From assembly GCF_900115905.1 (NCBI RefSeq), contig NZ_FOYD01000005.1, positions 62,001-126,000 of the forward strand: a stretch of DNA of 64,000 nt. The letters are read 5' to 3'. Positions 39,493 to 47,424 of this stretch are shown piece by piece. The translations under genes and the position numbers were made by a program. Below the pieces are notes generated by a model. It made no database searches. It was not told the origin of the DNA and was given only the letters and a program-made list of their open reading frames with translations. Source of the stretch: Halopseudomonas formosensis. Its GTDB lineage: Bacteria; Pseudomonadota; Gammaproteobacteria; Pseudomonadales; Pseudomonadaceae. Numbering within the stretch: position 1 is the first letter of the stretch; each line of letters begins with the position of its first letter.

Positions 39493-40611
39493 TTACTTGC
39501 GGCGGTATTCAGCCAGCTTGTCTTCATCGATCTCGACGCCCAGCCCCGGGCCGGTCGGCAGATCAACACCGTTTTCGTGGTATTTGAGCGGTTGCACCAC
39601 GATGTCGTCCTTCATCAGCAGCGGGCCGAACATCTCGGTGCCCCACTGCAGGTGATCCAGGGTCGCCCAGGCGTGCAACGACGCGGCAGTACCGATGGTG
39701 CCTTCCAGCAAGGTGCCGCCGTACAGGCCGATGCCCGCCGCCTGGGCCACTGCCGCCTGCTCCAGCGCGCGCAGCGGGCCGCCGGCCTTGGCGATCTTCA
39801 TCGCCACCGCACCGCTGAAGCCTTCGGCGGCCAGCTTGTACATATCGGTGGCATCGGCCACGGCTTCGTCGGCCAGGATCGGGATATGGAATTTCGCGGA
39901 CAGCCGCGCCAGCGCAGCAAAGTCCTTCATGGGCGTGGGCTGCTCGACCAGATCGATACCAGCCGCCTGCAGCTCGGCCATGCCGCGCGCAGCGGTCGAC
40001 TCGTCCCAGGCCTGGTTGACGTCAACCCGCACGCTGGCTTCGTCGCCCACCGCCGCCTTGATCGCAGCAACGTGGCGCACGTCATCCATCAAGGGGCGCG
40101 AGCCGATCTTGAGTTTGAAATCGCAGTGCCGGCGTGCGGCGATCAGCGTCCTGGCCTCGTCGATATCGCGCTCGGTATCACCACTGGCCAGGGTCCAGAG
40201 CACCGGCAGGTGCTGTCGCACAGCGCCACCAAACAGCTCTGCCAGGGGGCGATTCAGGCGCTTGCCCATGAGATCCAGCAGCGCGGTTTCGATGGCGGAC
40301 TTGGCGAGATTGTTGCCACGCACACTACGACCAAGGTCTACCCTCAGGGTATTGATGTTGGCCGCCGGCTTGCCGAGCAACTGTGGTGTGAAGTAGGTGT
40401 CGATGGTAAGTTTGACGCTCTCGGGGCTCTCCGGACCGTAGGCCAGACCGCCGATAGTGGTCGCCTCGCCGAGCCCTTCAAAACCGTCCGAGTCCTTGAT
40501 GCGTACGATGACCATGCTCTGTAAGCCCATGGTAGTCATCGAAAGCTTGTGCGGCCGGATGGTCGGAATATCCACCAGAACGGCTTCGATGGACTGGATG
40601 GTGGCGGTCAT
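39493..40611 (-). CDS. catB: Muconate cycloisomerase
   Basis: 372-residue enolase-superfamily enzyme converting cis,cis-muconate to muconolactone. The catalytic lysines Lys166/Lys168 (FKLKIG) and Mn ligands Asp197, Glu223 and Asp248 are present. First gene of the catBCA-benABCD operon, divergent from the LysR gene. Confidence 0.96.
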   Translation of the reverse strand: MTATIQSIEAVLVDIPTIRPHKLSMTTMGLQSMVIVRIKDSDGFEGLGEATTIGGLAYGPESPESVKLTIDTYFTPQLLGKPAANINTLRVDLGRSVRGNNLAKSAIETALLDLMGKRLNRPLAELFGGAVRQHLPVLWTLASGDTERDIDEARTLIAARRHCDFKLKIGSRPLMDDVRHVAAIKAAVGDEASVRVDVNQAWDESTAARGMAELQAAGIDLVEQPTPMKDFAALARLSAKFHIPILADEAVADATDMYKLAAEGFSGAVAMKIAKAGGPLRALEQAAVAQAAGIGLYGGTLLEGTIGTAASLHAWATLDHLQWGTEMFGPLLMKDDIVVQPLKYHENGVDLPTGPGLGVEIDEDKLAEYRRK

Positions 40612-40652
40612 TAGGCTCTCCGGAATCGGTAATAATGAAACTGTGATTCCGA

Positions 40653-40716
40653 CGATATGAAGTTTTTGTTACGCCGACCAATATTGAATAAGTAGGCAGC
40701 GATACCCTGGAGGTAT
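40653..40716 (-). promoter_or_regulatory. catB promoter and CatR/BenM-type operator
   Basis: The operator ATACC-N5-GGTAT (40702-40716) contains the ATAC-N7-GTAT core of CatM/BenM-type regulators. On the minus strand a -35 TTGGTC (40681-40676) and a -10 near ATATCG (40658-40653) follow, which puts the operator centre about 65 bases before the expected transcription start, the usual position of a LysR recognition site. The operator also covers the GGAGG ribosome site of catR on plus. Confidence 0.6.
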
Positions 40717-40718
40717 TG

Positions 40719-41621
40719 ATGGAACTCAGACACCTGCGTTATTTCGTCGCAGTCGCGGAACAGCGCAACTTCACCCGAGCGGCAGAAAAGCTGTTCATCG
40801 CCCAGCCACCACTGACCAGAGCGATAAAACAGCTGGAAGAAGAGATCGGCGTGGAACTGTTCATCCGCAAGGCTAGAGGTCTGGAGCTGACCTCGGGAGG
40901 CATCTATTTTCTTGCCCACGCCCAGCAGATACTCGACAAGGTAGAAACCACGGTAGCCGATACCCGTCGTATCGCCCTGAACCGCAAGACCATCTTCTCC
41001 ATCGGCTTCGTGCCCTCGGTGTTCTATGGCCAATTGCCCAACATGGTCCGCCGGCTGCGGCAGAACAAGAATCTGGAAATCATCCTGCGTGAGCTGAAGA
41101 CCCGGGAACAGGTTGAAGCCTTGAAGACAGGAAAGATCGACATAGGTTTTGGCCGCGTCACCATCGACGACCCTGAGGTGGAGCAGGAGAAGCTGTTCGA
41201 CGAACCGCTGATCGCCGCGCTGCCTGCCAACCACCCCCTTACCGCCCGGCCACCGAGCATGAAGGAACTGGCAGAGGTCAACATGATCGCCTTCCCGGCC
41301 ACAGCCGGACCCAACTTCGCGGATCTGACCCAGGGCCTGTTCCGCCGGCGCGGACTGCGGCTCAACGTGATACAGCAGGTCAACGACCTGCAGACCGCCC
41401 TCTCTCTGGTCGCCTCGGACATGGGTTTCACCCTGGTGCCGGAACAGGTACGGCGGTTGCAGCGGGAGAACGTGGAGTACATGCCACTGGCCGATGACAA
41501 CATCACGGTGCCGGTGCTGGCCTCGCGCCGGGCCGGAGAGAATCCCAACGCCATCATGCGACTGACCAACACCATCCTCGCCGAACTGGTAGACAACCGC
41601 AAAAGAGGCCTCTATCCATGA
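40719..41621 (+). CDS. catR: CatR/BenM-type LysR regulator
   Basis: 300 residues. Helix-turn-helix FTRAAEKLFIAQPPLTRAIKQLE at about 18-40, then an effector domain. LysR activators of this subfamily respond to cis,cis-muconate (CatR, CatM) or to benzoate and muconate (BenM). The divergent placement next to catB and the operator support control of catBCA-benABCD; whether benzoate is also sensed cannot be seen. ATG at 40719 with GGAGG upstream. Confidence 0.92.
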   Translation: MELRHLRYFVAVAEQRNFTRAAEKLFIAQPPLTRAIKQLEEEIGVELFIRKARGLELTSGGIYFLAHAQQILDKVETTVADTRRIALNRKTIFSIGFVPSVFYGQLPNMVRRLRQNKNLEIILRELKTREQVEALKTGKIDIGFGRVTIDDPEVEQEKLFDEPLIAALPANHPLTARPPSMKELAEVNMIAFPATAGPNFADLTQGLFRRRGLRLNVIQQVNDLQTALSLVASDMGFTLVPEQVRRLQRENVEYMPLADDNITVPVLASRRAGENPNAIMRLTNTILAELVDNRKRGLYP

Positions 41622-41689
41622 TCATCAAGGTCGCCCGTGGTCCGTTCGCCCGGACTATGCTTGACGCGGTGAAATGGCCACCGCAAAAT

Positions 41690-41723
41690 GTTCGCCAATA
41701 GAACACATATTCGCATTGCGAAC
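41690..41723. promoter_or_regulatory. Tandem PcaR-type operators before pcaD
   Basis: GTTCGCCAATAGAAC (41690-41704) and ATTCGCATTGCGAAC (41709-41723) both fit GTTCG-N5-CGAAC with one mismatch each; the centres are 19 bases apart, exactly as in the pcaI upstream region. They lie 27-61 bases before the pcaD start. Confidence 0.65.
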
Positions 41724-41750
41724 ATAAGCCGCCAAATCGAGGGTGAAACG

Positions 41751-42542
41751 ATGACATTCTGCATGCACAAGGGCCGTACCATCAGCTACCGCCTGCTGGG
41801 GCAACCCACGAAACCCCTGCTGGTACTCGCCCATCCGCTGGGCATGACCCAGGGAATCTGGGATGAAATGCTGCCCGCCCTGCTGGAAGAGTTTCAGGTA
41901 CTGACCTGGGACCTGCCCGGTCATGGCGCCAGCAGCGCCTGGCCCGAAGACAACGGCGCCATCGAAGCCGAAGACCTGGCTCAGGAAGCCATCACCCTCG
42001 CCAGCCGCGCCGGTGCGGAGAAATTCCATTTTGCCGGCACCTCCATCGGCGGCGTCATCGGCCAGCAACTGCTGAGCCAGCACGCTGACAAGCTGCTGTC
42101 CGCCACCCTGACCAACACCGGTCCGGTGATCGGCACCCCGGATGGCTGGCAGCAACGCTCCGCTGCCGTCATGGAACAGGGACTGCAAGCCATGGCCGAA
42201 GGCATAGTGCCGCGCTGGTTCGGCCCCGCTGCCTGCGAGCAGAACCCCGCCCTGGTCGACGGCTGGCGCGTCCAGCTCGGCCGCACCGACAAGCGCAGCT
42301 ACGCCCTTCTGTGCGAAATGCTCGGCCGCTGCAACTTCACTGAAGCCTTCAAGGGCAAAAGCCTGCCCAAGGTAACAGTGATCGCCGGCACCGACGACGT
42401 CGCCACCCCGCCCTCAGCCCTGGAAGCCCTGTCCAGCGCACTCGGCGTGGCTGCACCGCTGGTCTGGGAAAACGTCGGTCACGTACCGGCGGTTGAGTGC
42501 CCGGAGAAGATGATTGCAGTGCTGAACGCACTGGCAAACTAA
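41751..42542 (+). CDS. pcaD: 3-oxoadipate enol-lactonase
   Basis: 263-residue alpha/beta hydrolase that opens 3-oxoadipate enol-lactone to 3-oxoadipate. Oxyanion segment AHPLGM, nucleophile Ser98 in GTSIGG, and the catalytic His in NVGHVPAVE are visible. The ATG at 41751 has GAGGGTG upstream; the open frame before it covers the operators and is not coding. Transcribed alone toward a terminator hairpin. Confidence 0.95.
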   Translation: MTFCMHKGRTISYRLLGQPTKPLLVLAHPLGMTQGIWDEMLPALLEEFQVLTWDLPGHGASSAWPEDNGAIEAEDLAQEAITLASRAGAEKFHFAGTSIGGVIGQQLLSQHADKLLSATLTNTGPVIGTPDGWQQRSAAVMEQGLQAMAEGIVPRWFGPAACEQNPALVDGWRVQLGRTDKRSYALLCEMLGRCNFTEAFKGKSLPKVTVIAGTDDVATPPSALEALSSALGVAAPLVWENVGHVPAVECPEKMIAVLNALAN

Positions 42543-42630
42543 CTGCCAGACGTTGTGGCAGTCCGCGTGTAGACTGCTACAACGAACCGGCTACCCAATT
42601 GGACGCATACTTTCCGCTCCGCGCATGTGG

Positions 42631-42654
42631 AAGCTGCGCCCCTCGGCGCAGCTT
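42631..42654. terminator. Terminator hairpin after pcaD
   Basis: AAGCTGCGCC and GGCGCAGCTT form a perfect 10-bp stem around CCTC, ending with TTCC. It lies between pcaD and the convergent HNH gene and may serve both. A second, weaker hairpin (ACTGCCA/TGGCAGT) overlaps the pcaD stop. Confidence 0.7.
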
Positions 42655-42671
42655 TCCAGCAGCACTCCGAC

Positions 42672-43433
42672 TTAACCTAGGAAGATTCGCTCTCGGTGTA
42701 ACTGCATCAAATCGGAGTCGGGCATGAACCGCTCAGGTAGTTCTATTCTTTGGCCTTCAACGGACTGAAAATGTTGTTGCAGGGGTGGCTTAGGTTCTTT
42801 CAGCGCCGTAGACAGCACCACGCGCCAGTCCTCATCTAGGGTGATCAGCCCTTGGTCAAAAGCACGATCATAGAGTGCGGACAAACATAGGCCGTTGCGA
42901 GGGTTTAGGCGATTCGCTTTATCTTGGCCCCAGGGGACAATATGACTGGCCAGCAGCAAACGCGGTTCTGACAGGCCTGTAATACAGCAACGGTCGTGAT
43001 AGCTGGATAGTACGGTTCGGCGGAAGAATGTCTGGCCTATACGTTGCTGGACAAGCTGAGCACGGGTTTGTCCGGTGAAGTCCGCCACCGGGTTCTCGAC
43101 TTCCAGGTCGTTGTCGGTAGCTGGGTCGCCGAGCGCTTGACGGATACGATTAGCCTCCAGCACAAGCCCTTCCCAGTCCGCATGGAACTGGTCCCATACA
43201 GCTCGATCCAGTTTCGATGCACCGCTCAATCCTTTGCGGCCCGATGCGGTGATCACGGGGTCTAAGCTGGCGAAGTTGACGAGCTTCATCGCTACAGCCG
43301 ACGGACTGCGCTCAATGAGGTTGGCCAGGGCGATAACCTCGGGGTTGCCTCGGTGCAGGCGCCCGAACGGCAACTGGCAGTAGAGATGAAATGCTAGTTT
43401 GACCTGCTCGGGTGTCCAATCCTTCCTTGCCAT
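42672..43433 (-). CDS. HNH endonuclease family protein
   Basis: 253 residues. The C-terminal half carries an HNH_2-type nuclease core: CCITGLSEPRLLLASHIVPW, then NRLNPRNGLCLSALYDRAFDQGLI. The N-terminal part (WTPEQVKLAFHLYCQLPFGRLH) is helical and probably binds DNA or a partner. The ATG at 43433 has AGGA upstream. The gene stands alone between pcaD and pcaF, is functionally unrelated to them, and is probably a defence or mobile-DNA gene inserted into the catabolic cluster. Confidence 0.85.
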   Translation of the reverse strand: MARKDWTPEQVKLAFHLYCQLPFGRLHRGNPEVIALANLIERSPSAVAMKLVNFASLDPVITASGRKGLSGASKLDRAVWDQFHADWEGLVLEANRIRQALGDPATDNDLEVENPVADFTGQTRAQLVQQRIGQTFFRRTVLSSYHDRCCITGLSEPRLLLASHIVPWGQDKANRLNPRNGLCLSALYDRAFDQGLITLDEDWRVVLSTALKEPKPPLQQHFQSVEGQRIELPERFMPDSDLMQLHRERIFLG

Positions 43434-43609
43434 TGCTAATCCTTTATCTCTGCCAACGAATGTCTGCATGGTACTACTGCTTCGCAGCAACACAGAACTG
43501 GCGTAGCTCAGGCGCGCTACACCCCGACGGTCGGTGAGTCGAAAGGATCGGTATTTCAATGCCCAGTCCGGGACTGAATGGTTTTTGAATGGGCATTGGA
43601 ATGCCGACA

Positions 43610-43634
43610 ACAGAGCGCCCTGTGAGCGCTCTGT
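43610..43634 (-). terminator. Hairpin after pcaF
   Basis: ACAGAGCGC and GCGCTCTGT form a perfect 9-bp stem with a 7-base loop, 10 bases after the pcaF stop. No U-tract follows. A second dyad (AATGCCCA/TGGGCATT, about 43560-43597) lies beyond it. Confidence 0.6.
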
Positions 43635-43644
43635 GCCGTGAGAC

Positions 43645-44847
43645 TTATACCCGCTCGATGAGCATGGCGATGCCCTGGCCTACACCTACACACATGGTGC
43701 ACAGGGCGTAGCGGCCGCCGGTGCGCTGCAGTTGCAGGGCGGCGGTCATCAGCAGGCGGGCGCCGGACATGCCCAGCGGGTGGCCCAGGGCGATGGCGCC
43801 GCCGTTGGGGTTGACCCGGGCGTCGTCGTCCTTGACACCCAGTTCGCGCATGACGGCCAGACCCTGGGCGGCGAAGGCTTCGTTCAGTTCGATGACGTCG
43901 ATCTGATCGATGGTCAGCCCCTGCTTGTCCAGCAGCTTGCGTACTGCCGGTACCGGGCCGATGCCCATGATGCGCGGCTCGACGCCGGCGGTGGCCATGC
44001 CGAGGATCCTGGCGACCGGCTTGAGGCCGTGTTTCTGCACTGCATCGGCACTGGCGACCAGCATGGCGGCGGCGCCGTCGTTGACGCCGGAGGCGTTGCC
44101 GGCGGTAACGCTGCCGTTTTCACGGAAGGGGGCGGGCAGCGCGGCCAGTTTCTCCAGGGTGGAGGCGCGGGGGTGCTCGTCCTTGTCGAAAATCAGCGGC
44201 TCCTGCTTGCGACGCGGGATCTCGATGGCGACGATTTCCTCGGCGAAGATGCCGGCGGCCTGAGCCTTGGCAGTCTTTTCCTGGGAACGCAGGGCGAACA
44301 GGTCCTGGTCTTCACGGGAGATGTTGAACTGTTCGGCAACGTTCTCGGCGGTCTCCGGCATGGAGTCGATGCCGTACTGCTTCTTCATCAGCGGGTTGAC
44401 GAAGCGCCAGCCGATGGTGGTGTCCTCGATCTTCTGCCCGCGGGAGAAGACGCTGTCGGCCTTGCCCATGACGTAGGGCGCGCGGGACATGGATTCCACG
44501 CCACCGGCCAGTACCAGATCCATTTCCCCGGCGCGGATGGCGCGGAAGGCGGTACCGACCGCGTCCATGCCGGAGCCGCACAGGCGGTTCATGGTGGTGC
44601 CCGGTACGCTGGTCGGCAGGCCTGCCAACAGTGCGGACATACGCGCGACGTTGCGGTTGTCCTCACCGGCCTGGTTGGCGCAGCCCATGATCACTTCTTC
44701 GATGGCTTCGGGGTTGAGTTCCGGCGACTGGGCCAGCACGGCCTCGAATACCCGGGCAGCCAGGTCGTCGGGGCGTACGCTGGCGAGCGTACCGCCGAAG
44801 CGTCCGATGGCGGTGCGTTTGGGGTTGCAAATGAATACGTCTGTCAT
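43645..44847 (-). CDS. pcaF: 3-oxoadipyl-CoA thiolase
   Basis: 400 residues; cleaves 3-oxoadipyl-CoA to succinyl-CoA and acetyl-CoA. Active-site Cys90 (NRLCGSG), the His of [10 protein letters not shown] and the Cys of [10 protein letters not shown] are present; the length is typical for PcaF. The ATG at 44847 is chosen ([13 protein letters not shown]); an upstream open segment of 18 codons lacks homology. Last gene of pcaI-J-F. Confidence 0.95.
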   Translation of the reverse strand: MTDVFICNPKRTAIGRFGGTLASVRPDDLAARVFEAVLAQSPELNPEAIEEVIMGCANQAGEDNRNVARMSALLAGLPTSVPGTTMNRLCGSGMDAVGTAFRAIRAGEMDLVLAGGVESMSRAPYVMGKADSVFSRGQKIEDTTIGWRFVNPLMKKQYGIDSMPETAENVAEQFNISREDQDLFALRSQEKTAKAQAAGIFAEEIVAIEIPRRKQEPLIFDKDEHPRASTLEKLAALPAPFRENGSVTAGNASGVNDGAAAMLVASADAVQKHGLKPVARILGMATAGVEPRIMGIGPVPAVRKLLDKQGLTIDQIDVIELNEAFAAQGLAVMRELGVKDDDARVNPNGGAIALGHPLGMSGARLLMTAALQLQRTGGRYALCTMCVGVGQGIAMLIERV

Positions 44848-44857
44848 GTCGGTGTCC

Positions 44858-45631
44858 TCAGTTGCCGGCGTGGTGGGCGTCGGTGCGGGCCTTGAGCTCA
44901 CGCAGCACGGTCAGCTCCTCGTCGGTCGGCTCGGGTGTGGTTTCCAGCTGCTCGGCGAAGCGGATTTCCCAGCCGGTGGCCTCGATGACCTGCTCGCGGG
45001 TCACGCCCGGGTGCAGCGAGGTGACGACCAGCTCTTTGGTCTCCGGGTCCGGCTTGAGGATGCACAGGTCGGTGATGACCACGGTCGGGCCACGGCCGAT
45101 GTTCGGCACATTGTCCCGGGCCTTGCCATCGCGACCGAAGCCGACGGTGGTGATGAAATCCACGTCCTTCACGAAGGTGCGCTTGGAGTGCTTGACGGTG
45201 ATGAACACTTCCTTGGCGTTGGTGGCGATCTCCGGTGCGCCGCCGCCGCCGGGCAGACGGACCTTGGGATTGCGGTAGTCACCGATCAGGGTGGTGTTGA
45301 GGTTGGCGTAACGGTCGATCTGGGCAGTGCCGAGGAAGCCGACGCTGATGTGACCGCCCTGCAGCCAGTACCGGAACATCTCCGGAACCGACACTGTGGT
45401 CAGGGCCGAGGAGCACAGCTCGCCATCACCGATTGACAGCGGCAGTACGTCCGGGGCGGTCTGCAGGGTACCGGATTCGTAGATCAGGGTGATGTCGGGA
45501 GCATGGGTCAGGCGCGCCAGGTTGGCTGCCTCGCTGGGCAGGCCGATACCGACGAAGCAGGTCATGTCGTTGGTAAGCGCCCGAGCGGCGGTGATGCTCA
45601 TCATTTCCGAGGAGGTGAATTCAATAGTCAT
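44858..45631 (-). CDS. pcaJ: 3-oxoadipate CoA-transferase beta subunit
   Basis: 257 residues; with PcaI it moves CoA from succinyl-CoA to 3-oxoadipate. The catalytic Glu lies in IYESGTLQ, and GGGGAPEIA follows. Starts one base after the pcaI stop, with AAGGAG upstream. Confidence 0.94.
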   Translation of the reverse strand: MTIEFTSSEMMSITAARALTNDMTCFVGIGLPSEAANLARLTHAPDITLIYESGTLQTAPDVLPLSIGDGELCSSALTTVSVPEMFRYWLQGGHISVGFLGTAQIDRYANLNTTLIGDYRNPKVRLPGGGGAPEIATNAKEVFITVKHSKRTFVKDVDFITTVGFGRDGKARDNVPNIGRGPTVVITDLCILKPDPETKELVVTSLHPGVTREQVIEATGWEIRFAEQLETTPEPTDEELTVLRELKARTDAHHAGN

Positions 45632-45632
45632 C

Positions 45633-46448
45633 TCAGGCAGCTCCTTTCTCGAATACGTTTTCTTGCAGCCAGGCCTGGAACAGCTCGCGATCACGGGCGA
45701 TGGCGTCCCATTCCTTGTAGAAGGCGTTGTTGCGCTCGTAGTAACCCAGGGCGTAGGACGGTGCAGCGCCCCGCTCGGCGACGGCAATGGCGGTGATGGC
45801 CCAGGAGGGAATCACGCAGGCGTTAACCGAAGCACCCAGGTCATCAACGATCTCTTCCACGGTGACGATGCTGCGCTTGGCCGCCAGCACGGCTTCCTTC
45901 TGCACACCGACGATGCCTTCCACCAGCACGTTGCCCTTGCGGTCGGCGCGCTGGGCGTGGATCACGGTGACATCCGGGCGTACCGAGGGCACGGCGGCCA
46001 GGCGCTCACCGGTGAAAGGGCATTCGATGAATTTGATCTGGTCGTTGACCATCGGCAGGTCGCTGCCGATGTAGCCGCGCAGTACCGCCAGCGGCAGACC
46101 GGCCGCACCCGCCTCGTAGGCGTTGGCCATGGCGGCGTGGCTGTGCTCGACCAGCTCCAGCGGCTGCGGCCAGCCGGACTGAACGGCATCGCGCATGCGG
46201 TGCAGGGAGCCGACACCGGGGTTGCCGCCCCAGGAGAAGATCAGCTTCTTCGCGCAGCCGGCGCCGATCATCTGGTCGTAGACCAGGTCCGGGGTCATGC
46301 GGATCAGGGTCAGATCCCGCTTGCCCTGACGGATGATCTCGTGGCCGGCGGCGAAGGGAATCAGGTGGGTGAAGCCTTCCAGCGCGACGGTGTCGCCATC
46401 ATTGATGAGGGTCTTCACCGCGTCCTTCAGAGAGAGAAATTCAGCCAT
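45633..46448 (-). CDS. pcaI: 3-oxoadipate CoA-transferase alpha subunit
   Basis: 271 residues with the CoA-transferase alpha motif GDTVALEGFTHLIPFAAGHE and FSWGGNPGVGS. ATG at 46448 with AGGAG upstream; a GTG just before is possible. First gene of the pcaIJF operon; the PcaR-type operators lie 28-61 bases before the start. Confidence 0.94.
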   Translation of the reverse strand: MAEFLSLKDAVKTLINDGDTVALEGFTHLIPFAAGHEIIRQGKRDLTLIRMTPDLVYDQMIGAGCAKKLIFSWGGNPGVGSLHRMRDAVQSGWPQPLELVEHSHAAMANAYEAGAAGLPLAVLRGYIGSDLPMVNDQIKFIECPFTGERLAAVPSVRPDVTVIHAQRADRKGNVLVEGIVGVQKEAVLAAKRSIVTVEEIVDDLGASVNACVIPSWAITAIAVAERGAAPSYALGYYERNNAFYKEWDAIARDRELFQAWLQENVFEKGAA

Positions 46449-46475
46449 CACATGTCTCCTGTAGCGACATCTTTT

Positions 46476-46509
46476 GTTCGTATTACGAACTTATGTTTTA
46501 CATGCGAAC
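46476..46509. promoter_or_regulatory. Tandem PcaR-type operators before pcaI
   Basis: GTTCGTATTACGAAC (46476-46490, a perfect palindrome) and GTTTTACATGCGAAC (46495-46509) are 19 bases apart centre to centre. Same motif and spacing as before pcaD. Confidence 0.7.
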
Positions 46510-46572
46510 ATCATGACGCATATAATTTGTGCGCGTCAACTCCATCCTTTGGTCGAACGACCAAGGGAACTG

Positions 46573-47415
46573 ATGTTCGCCATGCGAACAGTGGTAGGAT
46601 TTCCGGGTAACTCAGGAGGCAGGACTCTGGATAACAAACTCAAACCCGGTGACCGGGACTATGTGGCGGCTCTGGCTTCGGGGCTGCAGGTGCTCACGGC
46701 GTTCGATGCCGAGCATTCACGGATGACCCTGACGGAAATGGCCGGCCGCACCGATATGGACAGGGCCAAGGCACGGCGCTTTCTGCTGACGCTCGAATCG
46801 CTGGGCTATGTAAGGCGAGACGGGCGCTACTTCGAGCTGACACCTCGCGTGCTTGAGCTCAGTCAGGCCTTCCAGTCATCCAACCAGTACCACACGGTGA
46901 TTCAACACTACCTGCGGGACATTACCGAGGAGATTGGCGAGTCTTCCTCGCTGAGCGTGCTGGATGGGATAGAGGTGGTCTATGTGGTGCGTTCGGCGGC
47001 GCCGCACCGCCTGATGGCCATTACCCTGTCGGCGGGGACCCGTCTGCCGGCCGCCTATACCTCCATGGGCCGGGTTCTGCTCGCCCAACTGAGTGACAGC
47101 GAGCTGGAAGCACGGCTGCTGCAGATCGAGCCGCAGGCCCACACCCCGCAGTCACTGACCACCCGCGAGGAACTGCGCAAGGCGATTCTGCAGGCCCGCC
47201 GTCAGGGTTACTGCATCATCGATCAGGAGCTGGATCTGGGGCTGCGCTCGGTGGCCGCGCCGGTATTTGCCGGCAACGGGGATCTGCTGGGGGCAGTGAA
47301 TATCAGTACCAACGCCGCCCGGGTGCCGATGGAAGTCCTGGAGCAGGACTACCTGCCGCGCCTGCAGCAGCTGGCTGCCACCGTGCAGAAGACGATACGT
47401 TCAGCGGCCGGCTGA
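46573..47415 (+). CDS. pcaR: IclR-family regulator of pca genes
   Basis: 280 residues from the ATG at 46573 (AAGGGA upstream). N-terminal winged helix (LTEMAGRTDMDRAKARRFLLTLESLGYV) and C-terminal IclR effector domain (GTRLPAAYTSMGRVLLAQ, CIIDQELDLGLRSVAAPV), typical of the PcaR/PcaU/PobR group that senses 3-oxoadipate or protocatechuate. The start is uncertain: AGGAGG at 46614-46619 stands seven bases before an in-frame CTG (46627), and the ATG itself lies in a perfect operator palindrome. Divergent from pcaIJF. Confidence 0.88.
   Translation: MFAMRTVVGFPGNSGGRTLDNKLKPGDRDYVAALASGLQVLTAFDAEHSRMTLTEMAGRTDMDRAKARRFLLTLESLGYVRRDGRYFELTPRVLELSQAFQSSNQYHTVIQHYLRDITEEIGESSSLSVLDGIEVVYVVRSAAPHRLMAITLSAGTRLPAAYTSMGRVLLAQLSDSELEARLLQIEPQAHTPQSLTTREELRKAILQARRQGYCIIDQELDLGLRSVAAPVFAGNGDLLGAVNISTNAARVPMEVLEQDYLPRLQQLAATVQKTIRSAAG
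46574..46590. promoter_or_regulatory. PcaR-type operator at the pcaR start
   Basis: TGTTCGCCATGCGAACA is a perfect palindrome with the GTTCG-N5-CGAAC core. It overlaps the ATG at 46573 and lies about 37 bases before an alternative CTG start, which suggests autoregulation of pcaR. Confidence 0.6.
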
Positions 47416-47424
47416 GCCCGCGGC

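Noticed and set aside
36821..40524. Long plus-strand frames opposite benA, catA and catB
   Set aside because: They are complementary to clearly identified genes and show no domain.
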